Shown here: positions 52,064 through 62,730 of the stretch, piece by piece
Layout: every line of letters starts with the position of its first letter
Position numbering within the stretch: the stretch's first letter is position 1
DNA from: Massilia agri
GTDB taxonomy: Bacteria > Pseudomonadota > Gammaproteobacteria > Burkholderiales > Burkholderiaceae_D
NCBI RefSeq assembly: GCF_024753255.1
Contig: NZ_JANUHA010000003.1
Span: forward strand, 1 to 64,000
DNA length: 64,000 nucleotides
Direction of reading: 5' to 3'
Program-made: the position numbers and the translations under genes
Notes under the pieces: generated by a model
Databases searched by the model: none
The model's input: the letters and a program-made list of their open reading frames with translations, nothing else
Told to the model about the DNA's origin: nothing

Positions 52064-52468
52064 TCAGCTAGGATCGCGCGCGAAGGCCTGCACGCCGGGC
52101 GGCAGCTGGACCCAGGGATGGCGGCGGGAGTCATACACCGATATCTGCGGCGCCGGAAAGCCGGGATCGGCGAAGGCGCCGACCGCCACGAACACTTCGT
52201 CGTCGACGTCGTCTTCCGTGTGAAACAGCGTCGTGCCGCACACCGGGCAGAAATGGTAGACGAAGCCGCAGCCCGCGTCGCCCGTACGGACGTAGGCCGT
52301 CGACTGGCCGCTCACGGTATACGGCAGGGGAAAGCCTGCCACTGCCGCGAAGACGCTGCCGGTGCGCCGCTGGCAGGCCAGGCAATGGCAGATGCCGACG
52401 CCGTTCGGCTCGGCCGCCACCTCGATGCGCAGCTGGCCACAGCCGCAGGATGCCGTTCTGGTCTCCAC
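52064..52468 (-). CDS. GFA family (CENP-V/GFA domain) zinc protein
   Basis: This 134-residue protein of the glutathione-dependent-formaldehyde-activating-enzyme-like family has all seven cysteines in place: SCGCGQL (Cys 8, 10), CHCLACQRRTGS (27, 29, 32) and FCPVCGT (74, 77). Most such proteins are of unknown activity and only some act on formaldehyde-glutathione adducts. I chose GTG 52468 because AGGAGGAG lies six bases upstream; the longer frame would overlap the upstream gene and be Arg-rich. It starts 14 bp after the GRDP-like gene. Confidence 0.88.
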   Translation of the reverse strand: METRTASCGCGQLRIEVAAEPNGVGICHCLACQRRTGSVFAAVAGFPLPYTVSGQSTAYVRTGDAGCGFVYHFCPVCGTTLFHTEDDVDDEVFVAVGAFADPGFPAPQISVYDSRRHPWVQLPPGVQAFARDPS

Positions 52469-52482
52469 CGCTCTCCTCCTCG

Positions 52483-53265
52483 CTAGCTGCCGCCGCAGCC
52501 TCCTCCACAACCGCCGCCACAGCTGCCCCCTCCATCGCCGGATGCGGCGCCGTCGCCATCCGCACAACCATCGCCGTCGATGATGCTCACCGAGCCGTCG
52601 GCGCCGCCCTGGTCGCGCTCGCGCCGCTCGGCCCTGCCGGCGGCTTCATCATATCCGGTTGTGCCGACGAGGCCCAGCAGGACCAGGCTTTCCGGACGCA
52701 ATGCTTCGGGAAAGACCATGTGGTGGTCGGGATTGCCGAATTCGTCCAGCACGCAATAGGCAACCAGGCCCCCGATGATCCAGTAGGCGAAACCATGGGG
52801 CATGCCGAGGCGCCGGTCCAGCGAAAACAAGGTCGGCAGGTGGGTCCCGGCAGCGGGCTGCGAGGCGCGCCGCCGGGCCTGCGCCAGGCACACGGCCAAT
52901 GCCTCATGCATCCCTGCGCCCATCTTCGCTTTCTCCAGGTGCGGGATGACCTTGCCGAAATGCCGGATGCAGAAACGTTGCAGCCCCGCTTCGTCCAGGC
53001 GCATCCACGCATGCCAGACCGAGTCCGCCGCGCGCGACGGCAGGCCGCAGGTCTTGCCGGCGGCTGCCGCGCAGTCGAAGAACATCATCAAGCCTTCCGC
53101 CGACTGGGCGAAGAAGGAGGCGTCACGCGGAATGCTGGGGAATTCCCGCTGCGAGGTCTGTGACCAGTAGGGGAAGAGCGCAGGCGGCACGTCGGCCAGC
53201 ACCTGGGCATACGTGGACCGCTCGAACTCCCTTGCCACCTCGTGGCCGGCTTCCTTGACATGCAT
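52483..53265 (-). CDS. GRDP-like protein with Gly/Cys-rich tail
   Basis: This 260-residue protein has a domain resembling the plant and bacterial glycine-rich-domain protein (GRDP) family: DSVWHAWMRLDEAGLQRFCI (Trp84-His85) and RHFGKVIPH. A hydrophobic stretch (FAYWIIGGLVAYCVL) follows. The last 60 residues are polar and end in Gly/Cys repeats (SCGGGCGGGCGGS). Such CGGG tails recall those of TIGR04222-type membrane proteins, but their role is unknown. It starts with GGAGG six bases before the ATG and is probably co-transcribed with the GFA-family gene downstream. No function can be assigned. Confidence 0.65.
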   Translation of the reverse strand: MHVKEAGHEVAREFERSTYAQVLADVPPALFPYWSQTSQREFPSIPRDASFFAQSAEGLMMFFDCAAAAGKTCGLPSRAADSVWHAWMRLDEAGLQRFCIRHFGKVIPHLEKAKMGAGMHEALAVCLAQARRRASQPAAGTHLPTLFSLDRRLGMPHGFAYWIIGGLVAYCVLDEFGNPDHHMVFPEALRPESLVLLGLVGTTGYDEAAGRAERRERDQGGADGSVSIIDGDGCADGDGAASGDGGGSCGGGCGGGCGGS

Positions 53266-53342
53266 GTGCGCTCCTCCACCGTCAGTGATCCGCCTACCTT
53301 AGTGCACCGGCACCCTGGCGATGCTGATAGACCTCAAGCAAC

Positions 53343-53366
53343 AAAAAACCCGCCTTGCGGCGGGTT
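53343..53366 (-). terminator. Terminator of the sugar dehydrogenase gene
   Basis: The 8-bp stem aacccgcc/ggcgggtt with loop ttgc is followed on the minus strand by TTTTTT. It lies 12 bp beyond the stop codon. Confidence 0.85.
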
Positions 53367-53378
53367 GTCGTGGATGCT

Positions 53379-55082
53379 TCAGCGCTGCGGCGCCACGCGC
53401 CACACCACGCCGCCGGCATCGTCCACCACCAGCAGCGCGCCATCCTGCGCCACCGCCACGCCGGACGGACGGCCCCAGACATCGCGGTCGCTCAGCACCA
53501 TGCCGGACATGAAGTCCTGGTACTGCCCGGTCGGCACGCCGTTCTTCATGAATACGCGCACCACCTTGTAGCCGGTGCGCACGCCTCGGTTCCAGGAACC
53601 GTGCAGGGCCACGAAGACGTCACCCTCGTACTCCTTCGGGAAGGCGTTCGCCGCGCCCTTCGGCGCCTGGTAGACGGCCATGCCCAGCGGCGCCGAATGC
53701 GACTGGATCAGCACGTCCGGCACGATGGTCTTGCCCTTCAGGTCGGGGCGCTGCCCCTTCAGGCGCGGGTCTTCGTTGTCGCCGATGTAGTACCACGGCC
53801 AGCCGTAGAAGCCGCCCTGCTTCACGCGGGTCAGGTAGTCCGGCGGCAGGTTGTCGCCGAGCGCGTCGCGCTCGTTCACATTGCACATCAGGTCGCCCGT
53901 GCCCGGATAGACCAGCATGCCGACGCAGTTGCGCAGGCCGGTCGCGTAGGTGCGGCGGTTCTTGCCGTCCACATCGAAGGCCATGACGGTGGCGCGGTCG
54001 GTCTCCACGCCCCATGCGCCGCCCACGCCGTGCTTGGCTTCCCATTGCGCCAGCGGCTCCGGCGGCCTGGCGCCGATCTCGGTGGCGACGTTGGTGGCCG
54101 AACCGATCGACAGCAGCATGGTCTTGTCGTCGGCGGAGAACGCCAGGGTGCGCGTGGTGTGGCCGCCGCTGGTGTCGGACAGGGTCGGGACAATCACCTC
54201 GGGCTCACCGCGCGCCCTGACGTCGCCGTTGCGGTAAGGGATGCGCACCACCGAATTCACGTTGGCGACGTACAGGTATTGCGGGTTGTCGTTGGAGGGC
54301 CAGAAAGCCATGCCGTAGGGGCGGTTCAAGCCGCCGGCGAAGGTCTCGACGCTGTCGGCGGCCTGGCCGTTCTTCGAGCGCAGCACCTTGATCTCGCCCT
54401 TGGCGGTGGCGGCCAGGAAGATGTCACCGTTCGGCGCGCGCAGGGGCAGGCGCGGCTTGTCGGCATCCTGGGCGAACACGCTGACCGTGAAGCCCTTCGG
54501 GACGGTCGGCATGCTGCCGTTCGGACGCGCCTCGACGCGCGGGCCGTTGCCGGCGCTGCTGGTGGCAAACGGCGGCGGCAGGTCGCTGGCCTTGATGTGC
54601 CAGATGCGGCCGGGCTGGTTGTCGTCCCAGCTGCCGCGGCGATCGGCGGCGGTTTTCGTGGCCGGCGCCGACGCCACTGCTGCCGGGCCTTGCAGGGTCG
54701 CGAGATAGTCGATCAGGGCGGCGCGCGCCTTCTTGTCCGAGATCCCGACCGGCATCGTGGTGCCGGGGACGTTCTTGGCCGGATCGGCCAGGAAGGCGTC
54801 CAGCTCCGGGCGGGTCCAGGTCTTGCCGGCGGCGCCCGCCTTGTTCAGGGCTGCGGAGTAGTTATAGCCGGGGACCGCTGCCGCCTTGCGGCCGACGACG
54901 GCGAACAGGCCGGGGCCGGCGCGCGAGGACAGCTTGTTGTCGACGCTGTGGCAGCTCGCGCAGTTGTTCTGGAAGGTGGTCTGGCCCGCGGTCTGGGGCG
55001 CGGCGTGGGCAGCGGACATCGCTGCCAGGCTGGCGAGCAGCGCGGCATGCGCGACATGCAGCGTCAGGGTCTTGGCTTGCAA
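53379..55082 (-). CDS. Cytochrome c fused to a PQQ-type sugar (sorbosone-like) dehydrogenase
   Basis: This 567-residue exported protein has a signal peptide (ALLASLAAMSAAHA). A class I cytochrome c domain follows, with haem motif CASCH (Cys41, Cys44, His45) and GTTMPVGI as the likely Met ligand. From about residue 150 there is a six-bladed beta-propeller of the glucose/sorbosone dehydrogenase type (FLAATAKGEIKVLRS, RPYGMAFWP, GLRNCVGMLVYP, GGFYGWPWYYIG, RPSGVAVAQDGALLVVDDAG). It should oxidise an aldose or similar sugar in the periplasm and pass electrons via the attached haem. The true substrate is unknown, and PQQ dependence is inferred from the family. It lies 58 bp downstream of the GH5 gene on the same strand. 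Confidence 0.88.
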   Translation of the reverse strand: MQAKTLTLHVAHAALLASLAAMSAAHAAPQTAGQTTFQNNCASCHSVDNKLSSRAGPGLFAVVGRKAAAVPGYNYSAALNKAGAAGKTWTRPELDAFLADPAKNVPGTTMPVGISDKKARAALIDYLATLQGPAAVASAPATKTAADRRGSWDDNQPGRIWHIKASDLPPPFATSSAGNGPRVEARPNGSMPTVPKGFTVSVFAQDADKPRLPLRAPNGDIFLAATAKGEIKVLRSKNGQAADSVETFAGGLNRPYGMAFWPSNDNPQYLYVANVNSVVRIPYRNGDVRARGEPEVIVPTLSDTSGGHTTRTLAFSADDKTMLLSIGSATNVATEIGARPPEPLAQWEAKHGVGGAWGVETDRATVMAFDVDGKNRRTYATGLRNCVGMLVYPGTGDLMCNVNERDALGDNLPPDYLTRVKQGGFYGWPWYYIGDNEDPRLKGQRPDLKGKTIVPDVLIQSHSAPLGMAVYQAPKGAANAFPKEYEGDVFVALHGSWNRGVRTGYKVVRVFMKNGVPTGQYQDFMSGMVLSDRDVWGRPSGVAVAQDGALLVVDDAGGVVWRVAPQR

Positions 55083-55140
55083 GGGAGTCTCCTGGGTGAA
55101 CGGATTCGTCGATAGCTCGCCATCATAGGGTAAATCGGCC

Positions 55141-56478
<1,338 letters not shown>

Positions 56479-56568
56479 ATCGTCTCCTCCTTGTCGCGAC
56501 AACGCTGGAAACGTTGCCATTTATGTATGGAGACTATAGCATCGGTTACGGCAGAGGAGGCATTGCTC

Positions 56569-57588
56569 TTAGACCTTGATCACCAGCTTGCCGAAGTTCC
56601 GTCCCTGCAGCAGGTCGATGAAGGCGGCGGGCGCCCGCTCCAGGCCGTCGACGATGTCTTCCCGGTAGCGCAGGCGGCCCTCCTCGATCCACTGCCCGGC
56701 CTCGCGCAGGAAGCTTGGCCGCAGGGCCGCGAACTCGCGCTGGATGAAGCCGCGGATGGTGAGGCTCTTCTTGAGCACGTCGCGCATGAGGAGCGCCAGC
56801 TTGTCCGGTCCCGGCTCGGCCTGCGGGAGCGCGTTGTACTGGGAGATCAGGCCGCAGACGGGAATGCGGGCAAAGTCGTTCAGCAGCGGGAACACCGCAT
56901 CCCACACCTGCCCGCCGACGTTCTCGAAGTAGACGTCGATGCCCTTGGGGCAGGCATCGGCCAGCTGCTGCGCGAAGTCGGGCGCGCGGTGGTCGATCAC
57001 GGCGTCGAAGCCGAGTTCATCGCGCACGAACGCGCATTTCTCGGGGCCGCCGGCGATGCCGACGGCGCGCGCACCCTGGATGCGGGCGATCTGCCCGACC
57101 GCCGACCCGACCGCCCCGCTGGCGGCGGCCACCACGACGGTCTCGCCCGGCTTTGGTTGGCCGATCTGGAGCAGGCCGGCCCAGGCGGTGAATCCCGGCA
57201 TGCCCAGCACGCCGAGCGCGGTGCTGATGGGTGCGAGCGCCGGGTCGAGCTTGCGCAGGTTCTCGCCATCGGACAGGGCGTAGCGCTGCCAGCCCGAGTG
57301 CGAGAGCACGATGTCGCCGGGAGCGTATTCGGAGTGCCTGGAGCGTATGACACGTGCGACGGTGCCGCCTTCCATGACGGCGCCGATCTCGACCGGCCTG
57401 GCGTAGGACTTCGCATCGTCCATCCGGCCGCGCATATAGGGGTCGAGCGACAGGTAGAGGATTTCGAGCAGCAGCTGGCCATCTGCCGGTTCCGGCACGG
57501 GCGTCTGCACGATACGGAAGTTTTCCGGCGTGGGCATGCCGGTCGGGCGCGAGGCGAGCAGGATCTGCTGGTTCTGTACGTCTGGCAT
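56569..57588 (-). CDS. NADP-dependent medium-chain reductase (CurA/LTB4DH type)
   Basis: This 339-residue zinc-independent MDR oxidoreductase has LSLDPYMRGRMDDAKSYARP near the N-terminus. The Rossmann loop is VVVAAASGAVGSAVGQIARI and is followed by VGIAGGPEKC, with the NADP-preferring pattern. GIDVYFENVGGQVWDAV and the C-terminal GRNFGKLVIKV complete it. Relatives reduce alpha,beta-unsaturated ketones or aldehydes (CurA, leukotriene B4 dehydrogenase, YncB). I chose ATG 57588 with GAAAGGA upstream. It is monocistronic as far as can be seen. Confidence 0.9.
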   Translation of the reverse strand: MPDVQNQQILLASRPTGMPTPENFRIVQTPVPEPADGQLLLEILYLSLDPYMRGRMDDAKSYARPVEIGAVMEGGTVARVIRSRHSEYAPGDIVLSHSGWQRYALSDGENLRKLDPALAPISTALGVLGMPGFTAWAGLLQIGQPKPGETVVVAAASGAVGSAVGQIARIQGARAVGIAGGPEKCAFVRDELGFDAVIDHRAPDFAQQLADACPKGIDVYFENVGGQVWDAVFPLLNDFARIPVCGLISQYNALPQAEPGPDKLALLMRDVLKKSLTIRGFIQREFAALRPSFLREAGQWIEEGRLRYREDIVDGLERAPAAFIDLLQGRNFGKLVIKV

Positions 57589-57660
57589 GGGTGTCCTTTC
57601 AGTGGGATCGACAAGGACCACCCATGCTACGCCGCTTCGCCGATCCTTGCCGAAGTGGCC

Positions 57661-58206
57661 CTAGACCGCCAGCCAGCCCCGGAATCCCCGCACCGCGTAA
57701 TAGGACTCGGCGCCGTTGTGGTACACGAAGACCTTGCCGTAGCGGCGGTCGCAGAACAGGGCGCCGCCCAGCGCGCGGATGTCGGGCGGCGTGGCAACCC
57801 AGCTGGAGGTCTTGCGGTCGAATTCGCCCAGCTCCTGCAAGGCGCGGTACTGCGCTTCAGTCAGGAGTTCGATGCCCATCTCGGCCGCCATCTCCATCGC
57901 ACTTGTGCGTGGCTTGTGTTCCTTGCGCGCGTCGAGGGCGGCGCGGTCGAAGCAGATGCTGCGGCGGCCAGCGGGGGTTTCAGGGGAACAGTCGCAGAAG
58001 ACAAGTCTGCCAGTGCTGTCGTCCCGACCAATGACGTCCGGCTCGCCGCCGGTTTCCTCCATCGCGGCGAGCGAGCGCAGGGCGGCGGGAGGATCGGCAA
58101 GCTTCTTCTCTACCTCCGTCCACGTCAGGCCCTGATGGCGCTGCATGTGTTTGTCGAAGCGGGTCTTCAGGATGTGGAGCAGGGCGTCGGTGTCCGGAGC
58201 GTTCAT
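57661..58206 (-). CDS. DUF4256 family protein
   Basis: This 181-residue protein is of unknown function. It has the DUF4256 pattern: LKTRFDKHMQRHQGLTWTEV, then METGGEPDVIG-type text (EETGGEPDVIGRDDSTG), FCDCSPETPAGRRSICFD, and the C-terminal FVYHNGAESYYAVRGFRGWL. I chose ATG 58206 with GGAAAG upstream; the longer open frame has no similarity. No membrane segment or known catalytic motif was seen. Confidence 0.85.
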   Translation of the reverse strand: MNAPDTDALLHILKTRFDKHMQRHQGLTWTEVEKKLADPPAALRSLAAMEETGGEPDVIGRDDSTGRLVFCDCSPETPAGRRSICFDRAALDARKEHKPRTSAMEMAAEMGIELLTEAQYRALQELGEFDRKTSSWVATPPDIRALGGALFCDRRYGKVFVYHNGAESYYAVRGFRGWLAV

Positions 58207-58270
58207 GGGCAAACCTTTCCGTGTCGGTGACAAAAAGCGCCAAGTTATCACAGCAGTTGCTGCCCATCCC

Positions 58271-58313
58271 AAAAAACAAAACCGCCCGGCTGCCATTGCT
58301 GGCGGCCGGGCGG
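58271..58313 (-). terminator. Terminator of nrdB
   Basis: The stem ccgcccgg / ccgggcgg with internal pairing (58282-58313) is followed on the minus strand by ttttgtttttt (58271-58281). It lies 27 bp beyond the nrdB stop. Confidence 0.85.
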
Positions 58314-58340
58314 CTTGCTTGTGAAACTGGCGCTACGTGA

Positions 58341-59450
58341 TCAATCCCAGCTCAGCGCACCACCGGTCTGGTACTCGGTCACGCGGGTCTCGAAGAAGTT
58401 ACGCTCCTTCTTCAGGTCGATCATCTCGCTCATCCACGGGAACGGGTTCTCTTCGTTCGGGAACAGCGGGTCCAGGCCGATCTGCACGGCGCGGCGGTTG
58501 GCGATGAAGCGCAGGTAGCCCTTGAACATCGGGGCGTTCAGGCCCAGCACGCCGCGCGGCATGGTGTCTTCGGCGTAGCGGTATTCGAGTTCGACGGCCT
58601 GCAGGAACAGGGCTTTCAGCTCTTCGCGGAAGGCCGGGGTCCACAGCTGCGGGTTTTCCATCTTGATCGTGTTGATCAGGTCGATGCCGAAGTTCACGTG
58701 CATCGACTCGTCGCGCAGGATGTACTGGTACTGCTCGGCGGCGCCGGTCATCTTGTTCTGGCGGCCCAGCGCCAGGATCTGGGTGAAGCCGACGTAGAAG
58801 AACAGGCCTTCCATCAGGCAGGCGAAGACGATGATCGACTTCAGCAGCTTCTGGTCGTTTTCCAGCGTGCCGGTCTTGAAGTCAGGGTCGGTCAGCACGT
58901 TGATGAACGGGATCAGGAACTGGTCCTTGTCGTGGATCGATTCGATCTCGTTGTAGGCGTTGAAGATCTCGCGCTCGTCCAGGCCCAGCGACTCGACGAT
59001 GTACTGGTAGGCGTGGGTGTGGATCGCTTCCTCGAATGCCTGGCGCAGCAGGTACTGGCGGCATTCCGGCGCGGTGATGTGGCGGTAGGTGCCCAGCACG
59101 ATGTTGTTGGCGGCCAGCGAGTCGGCTGTGACGAAGAAGCCGAGGTTGCGCTTGACCAGGCGGCGCTCGTCTTCCGACAGGCCGTTCGGGCTCTTCCACA
59201 GCTCGATGTCGCGCTGCATGTTCACTTCCTGCGGCATCCAGTGGTTCGCGCAGCCGGCCAGGTACTTGTCCCATGCCCACTTGTACTTGAATGGGACCAG
59301 CTGGTTCACGTCGGTCTGGCCGTTGATGATGCGCTTGTCGTCGGCGTTGACGCGCTTGGCCACTTCGGCGGCAGCGGGTGCGGCGTCCAGGTTGGCGGAG
59401 GCTTGCGGTGCGCGCGGGGCGCTGGTCGGTTCGTCGTCCCAGGAGAGCAT
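58341..59450 (-). CDS. nrdB: Class Ia ribonucleotide reductase, beta subunit
   Basis: NrdB holds the di-iron-tyrosyl radical cofactor used by NrdA to make dNTPs under aerobic conditions. In the 369-residue protein the iron ligands are Asp110 ([10 protein letters not shown]), Glu141 and His144 ([10 protein letters not shown]), Glu214 ([10 protein letters not shown]), Glu248 and His251 ([10 protein letters not shown]); the radical tyrosine aligns with Tyr148. All are present. The C-terminal tail ([12 protein letters not shown]) would dock on NrdA. The long N-terminus (first 55 residues) is Ala/Pro-rich. It is separated from nrdA by 121 bp containing a hairpin. Confidence 0.97.
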   Translation of the reverse strand: MLSWDDEPTSAPRAPQASANLDAAPAAAEVAKRVNADDKRIINGQTDVNQLVPFKYKWAWDKYLAGCANHWMPQEVNMQRDIELWKSPNGLSEDERRLVKRNLGFFVTADSLAANNIVLGTYRHITAPECRQYLLRQAFEEAIHTHAYQYIVESLGLDEREIFNAYNEIESIHDKDQFLIPFINVLTDPDFKTGTLENDQKLLKSIIVFACLMEGLFFYVGFTQILALGRQNKMTGAAEQYQYILRDESMHVNFGIDLINTIKMENPQLWTPAFREELKALFLQAVELEYRYAEDTMPRGVLGLNAPMFKGYLRFIANRRAVQIGLDPLFPNEENPFPWMSEMIDLKKERNFFETRVTEYQTGGALSWD

Positions 59451-59520
59451 TGTTCAGTTCCTTCTTTCGTGACTGCGTCCGCGCGGGGCGGACGGTCTGT
59501 TGATTCGGTGAGTTGACGGT

Positions 59521-59546
59521 GCAAGCCGGTTTTCAAGCCGGCTTGC
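59521..59546. repeat. Hairpin in the nrdA-nrdB intergenic region
   Basis: The 9-bp arms gcaagccgg and ccggcttgc enclose an 8-nt loop. It lies 25 bp beyond the nrdA stop with no T-run on either strand, so it is more likely to set the nrdA:nrdB transcript ratio or protect mRNA than to terminate fully. Confidence 0.5.
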
Positions 59547-59571
59547 ACCTCATTGGTCGATTACCGGCAGC

Positions 59572-62496
59572 TTATTGGCAGGCTTCGCATTCGTCGAAGC
59601 CGGCGTCGCCCGGACGCAGGTAGCAGGCGGCGCCTTCCACCACTTCCGGTGCTGCCGCCGGAGCCGCAGCTGCCGGAGCTGCCGCTGCAGGAGCCGCGTG
59701 GCCACCCGACAGGCCGCCCGAGACCGGCACGGCGTTCAGGGCGCCGGTACGGGTGGTCGACTTCTCCATGTGCGTCGCCGCGATGGTGCGCAGGTAGTAG
59801 GTGGTCTTCAGGCCGCGCAGCCAGGCCAGTTTATACGTTTCGTCCAGCTTCTTGCCCGATGCGCCGGCCATGTAGATGTTCAGCGACTGGGCCTGGTCGA
59901 TCCACTTCTGGCGGCGCGAGGCGGCTTCCACCAGCCACTTCGGCTCGACTTCGAAGGCGGTCGCGTAGATGTCGCGCAGGTCTTGCGGCACGCGGTCGAT
60001 CTTGGACAGCGAACCATCGAAGTACTTCAGGTCGGCGATCATGACTTCGTCCCACAGGTCGCGCGCCTTCAGGTCGCGCACCAGGTACGAATTGATTTCG
60101 GTGAATTCGCCCGACAGGTTCGACTTCACGTACAGGTTCTGGAAGGTCGGCTCGATGCAGGCCGACACGCCGATGATGTTCGAGATCGTCGCGGTCGGGG
60201 CGATCGCCACGCAGTTCGAGTTACGCATGCCGAACTGCTTGATGCGGTTGCGCACCACGGTCCAGTCCATCGATTCGCTGGTGTCCTGCTCCAGGTAGCC
60301 GCCGCGCTCTTCCGCCAGCAGCTTGATCGAGTCCTGCGGCAGGATGCCGCGGTCCCACAGCGAACCTTCGTACGACTCGTAGCGGCCGCGCTCTTCGGCC
60401 AGCTCGGTCGAGGCCAGGTAGGCGTAGTAGCAGACGGCTTCCATCGACTTGTCGGCGAATTCGACGGCCTTGTCCGAAGCGAACGGCACGCGCATCATGT
60501 GCAGGCAGTCCTGGTGACCCATGATGCCCATGCCCACCGGGCGGTGGCGCATGTTCGAATTGCGCGCCTTGTCCACGGCGTAGTAGTTGATGTCGATGAC
60601 GTTGTCCAGCATGCGCATCGCGGTGCGGATGGTCTTCTGCAGCTTGGCGTGATCCAGGCCGTCGCCCTTCATGTGCTGCGGCAGGTTGACCGAGCCCAGG
60701 TTGCAGACGGCGATCTCGTCGGCGCTGGTGTTCAGCGTGATCTCGGTGCACAGGTTCGACGAGTGCACCACGCCGATGTGCTGCTGCGGCGAACGGATGT
60801 TGCACGGATCCTTGAAGGTGATCCACGGGTGGCCGGTCTCGAACAGCATCGACAGCATCTTGCGCCACAGGTCGAGCGCTTCGACCTTCTTGTACACGGT
60901 CATTTCACCGCGTGCGGCCTTGGCTTCGTAGGCGACGTACGCTTCTTCGAAAGCCTTGCCGACCTTGTCGTGCAGGTCCGGGGTTTCGCTCGGCGAGAAC
61001 AGGCTCCAGTGGCCCTTTTCCATCACGCGCTTCATGAACAGGTCCGGAATCCAGTTCGCGGTGTTCATGTCGTGGGTGCGGCGGCGGTCGTCGCCGGTGT
61101 TCTTGCGCAGGTCGAGGAACTCCTCGATGTCCATGTGCCAGGTTTCCAGGTAGGCGCAGACGGCGCCCTTGCGCTTGCCGCCCTGGTTCACGGCGACGGC
61201 GGTGTCGTTCACCACTTTCAGGAACGGGACCACGCCCTGCGACTTGCCGTTGGTGCCCTTGATGCGCGAGCCCAGCGCGCGGACCGGGGTCCAGTCGTTA
61301 CCGAGGCCGCCGGCGAACTTCGACAGCAGTGCGTTTTCCTTGATGGCGTCGTAGATGCCTTCCAGGTCGTCGCCGACGGTGGTCAGGTAGCAGGACGACA
61401 GCTGCGAACGGCGGGTGCCCGAGTTGAACAGGGTCGGGGTCGAGCTCATGAAGTCGAAGGACGACAGCAGGTTGTAGAACTCGATGGCGCGCGCCTCGCG
61501 GTCGGCTTCGCGCAGGGCCAGGCCCATCGCGACGCGCATGTAGAAGGCCTGCGGCATTTCGATGCGGGTTTCACGCACGTGCAGGAAGTAGCGGTCGTAC
61601 AGGGTCTGCAGGCCGATGTAGCCGAATTGCAGGTCGCGGTCGGCGACGATGGCTTTCGCCAGGCGCTCGAGGTCGTACTTGCCCAGCTCTTCGTCCAGCA
61701 GCTCGTTCTCGATGCCCTTGGCGATATATTTCGGGAAGTAGGTGATGTATTCCGCGGCGGCGCCGGCCTGCGGCACTTCGTGGCCGAAGACTTCCTTGCG
61801 GATGGTGTGCAGCAGGATGCGTGCGGTGACCTGGCTGTAGGCCGGGTCGGTTTCCATCAGGGCGCGGGCGGCCAGGATGGCCGACTTGTACAGCTCTTCG
61901 ACCGGCACGCCGTCGTACAGGTTCTTCAGGGTCTCGGCAACGATAGCGTCGGCGTCGACGTGCTTCTCCAGGCCCGAGCAGGCGGCGTTCACGAGGGCGT
62001 AGACGTCGTTCACGTCCAGCGGGCGGCGCTCGCCGCCGTCGACCACATTGATCTGCGGCGCGGCGACCTGGGTGCCCCCCAGGGCTTCCTTGGCGGCCTT
62101 GCGCTCTTCCATGCGCTTGGCGCGGTACAGCACGTATTCGCGCGCGACGTCATGCTCGCCCGAGCGCATCAGCGACAGTTCGACCTGGTCCTGCACGTCT
62201 TCGATATGGAAGGTGCCGCCGTTCGGCTGGCGGCGCACCAGGGCGGCCACCACGTTGCCGGTCAGCTGCTCGACCAGCTCGCGGATGCGGGCCGATGCCG
62301 CGCCCTGCCCGCCTGCGACGGCGAGGAAGGCCTTGGTCATCGCGACCGAGATCTTGTGCGGCTCGAAGGCCACCACGGCGCCGTTGCGGCGGATCACGCG
62401 ATAGTCACCACGGGCGACGATCTCTGCGGGCGTGGCGCCTGCCGGCGCGCCTGGGGTGACGTGCGGATTGATCGAAATGTCTTGTGCTGTTTGCAT
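59572..62496 (-). CDS. nrdA: Class Ia ribonucleotide reductase, alpha subunit
   Basis: NrdA reduces NDPs to dNDPs. The 974-residue protein has an N-terminal ATP-cone (about residues 30-140, from YRVIRRNGAVVAFEPHKISV), the overall-activity dATP switch. The catalytic cysteines are in SSCYLTTVGDD (near 367), NLCTEITLN (near 583) and AVCNLGSVNL (near 596). The conserved PTATISNIIG and the C-terminal dithiol pair in ECEACQ are also present. I chose ATG 62496 with GGAGGCTCA just upstream; the 19-residue upstream extension is not supported. Transcription is predicted from an NrdR-regulated promoter about 240 bp upstream, followed by nrdB. Confidence 0.97.
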   Translation of the reverse strand: MQTAQDISINPHVTPGAPAGATPAEIVARGDYRVIRRNGAVVAFEPHKISVAMTKAFLAVAGGQGAASARIRELVEQLTGNVVAALVRRQPNGGTFHIEDVQDQVELSLMRSGEHDVAREYVLYRAKRMEERKAAKEALGGTQVAAPQINVVDGGERRPLDVNDVYALVNAACSGLEKHVDADAIVAETLKNLYDGVPVEELYKSAILAARALMETDPAYSQVTARILLHTIRKEVFGHEVPQAGAAAEYITYFPKYIAKGIENELLDEELGKYDLERLAKAIVADRDLQFGYIGLQTLYDRYFLHVRETRIEMPQAFYMRVAMGLALREADREARAIEFYNLLSSFDFMSSTPTLFNSGTRRSQLSSCYLTTVGDDLEGIYDAIKENALLSKFAGGLGNDWTPVRALGSRIKGTNGKSQGVVPFLKVVNDTAVAVNQGGKRKGAVCAYLETWHMDIEEFLDLRKNTGDDRRRTHDMNTANWIPDLFMKRVMEKGHWSLFSPSETPDLHDKVGKAFEEAYVAYEAKAARGEMTVYKKVEALDLWRKMLSMLFETGHPWITFKDPCNIRSPQQHIGVVHSSNLCTEITLNTSADEIAVCNLGSVNLPQHMKGDGLDHAKLQKTIRTAMRMLDNVIDINYYAVDKARNSNMRHRPVGMGIMGHQDCLHMMRVPFASDKAVEFADKSMEAVCYYAYLASTELAEERGRYESYEGSLWDRGILPQDSIKLLAEERGGYLEQDTSESMDWTVVRNRIKQFGMRNSNCVAIAPTATISNIIGVSACIEPTFQNLYVKSNLSGEFTEINSYLVRDLKARDLWDEVMIADLKYFDGSLSKIDRVPQDLRDIYATAFEVEPKWLVEAASRRQKWIDQAQSLNIYMAGASGKKLDETYKLAWLRGLKTTYYLRTIAATHMEKSTTRTGALNAVPVSGGLSGGHAAPAAAAPAAAAPAAAPEVVEGAACYLRPGDAGFDECEACQ

Positions 62497-62700
62497 TGAG
62501 CCTCCAGTGAGCAGCGGTACCTGCCGTCGTTTGTCTTCAGCCAGGCTTGTCAACCTGACAAAATTTAAGCAAAGCGATACCCCGCCAGCCGGAACGCCTT
62601 ACTGGCACCAGATACGCAGGGTTAGAAAATCGCTGATGAATCAGTGGCTTGCAGAGCAAGCTTCAAGTCGAACGTGATCCTAGTTGCTTCCAGTCCACTA

Positions 62701-62716
62701 CCACTATATCTAGTGT
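62701..62716. promoter_or_regulatory. NrdR box 1 (downstream box)
   Basis: ccactatatctagtgt matches the NrdR consensus acaCwATATnTnGtgt at 15 of 16 positions. It lies about 205 bp from the nrdA ATG, just downstream of the predicted start site. Confidence 0.8.
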
Positions 62717-62730
62717 TCGATCTTGAGTTA

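Noticed and set aside
59575-62499. 974-codon open frame antisense to nrdA
   Set aside because: It mirrors the strong GC3 bias of nrdA, has no ribosome site or family motifs, and overlaps a complete essential gene.
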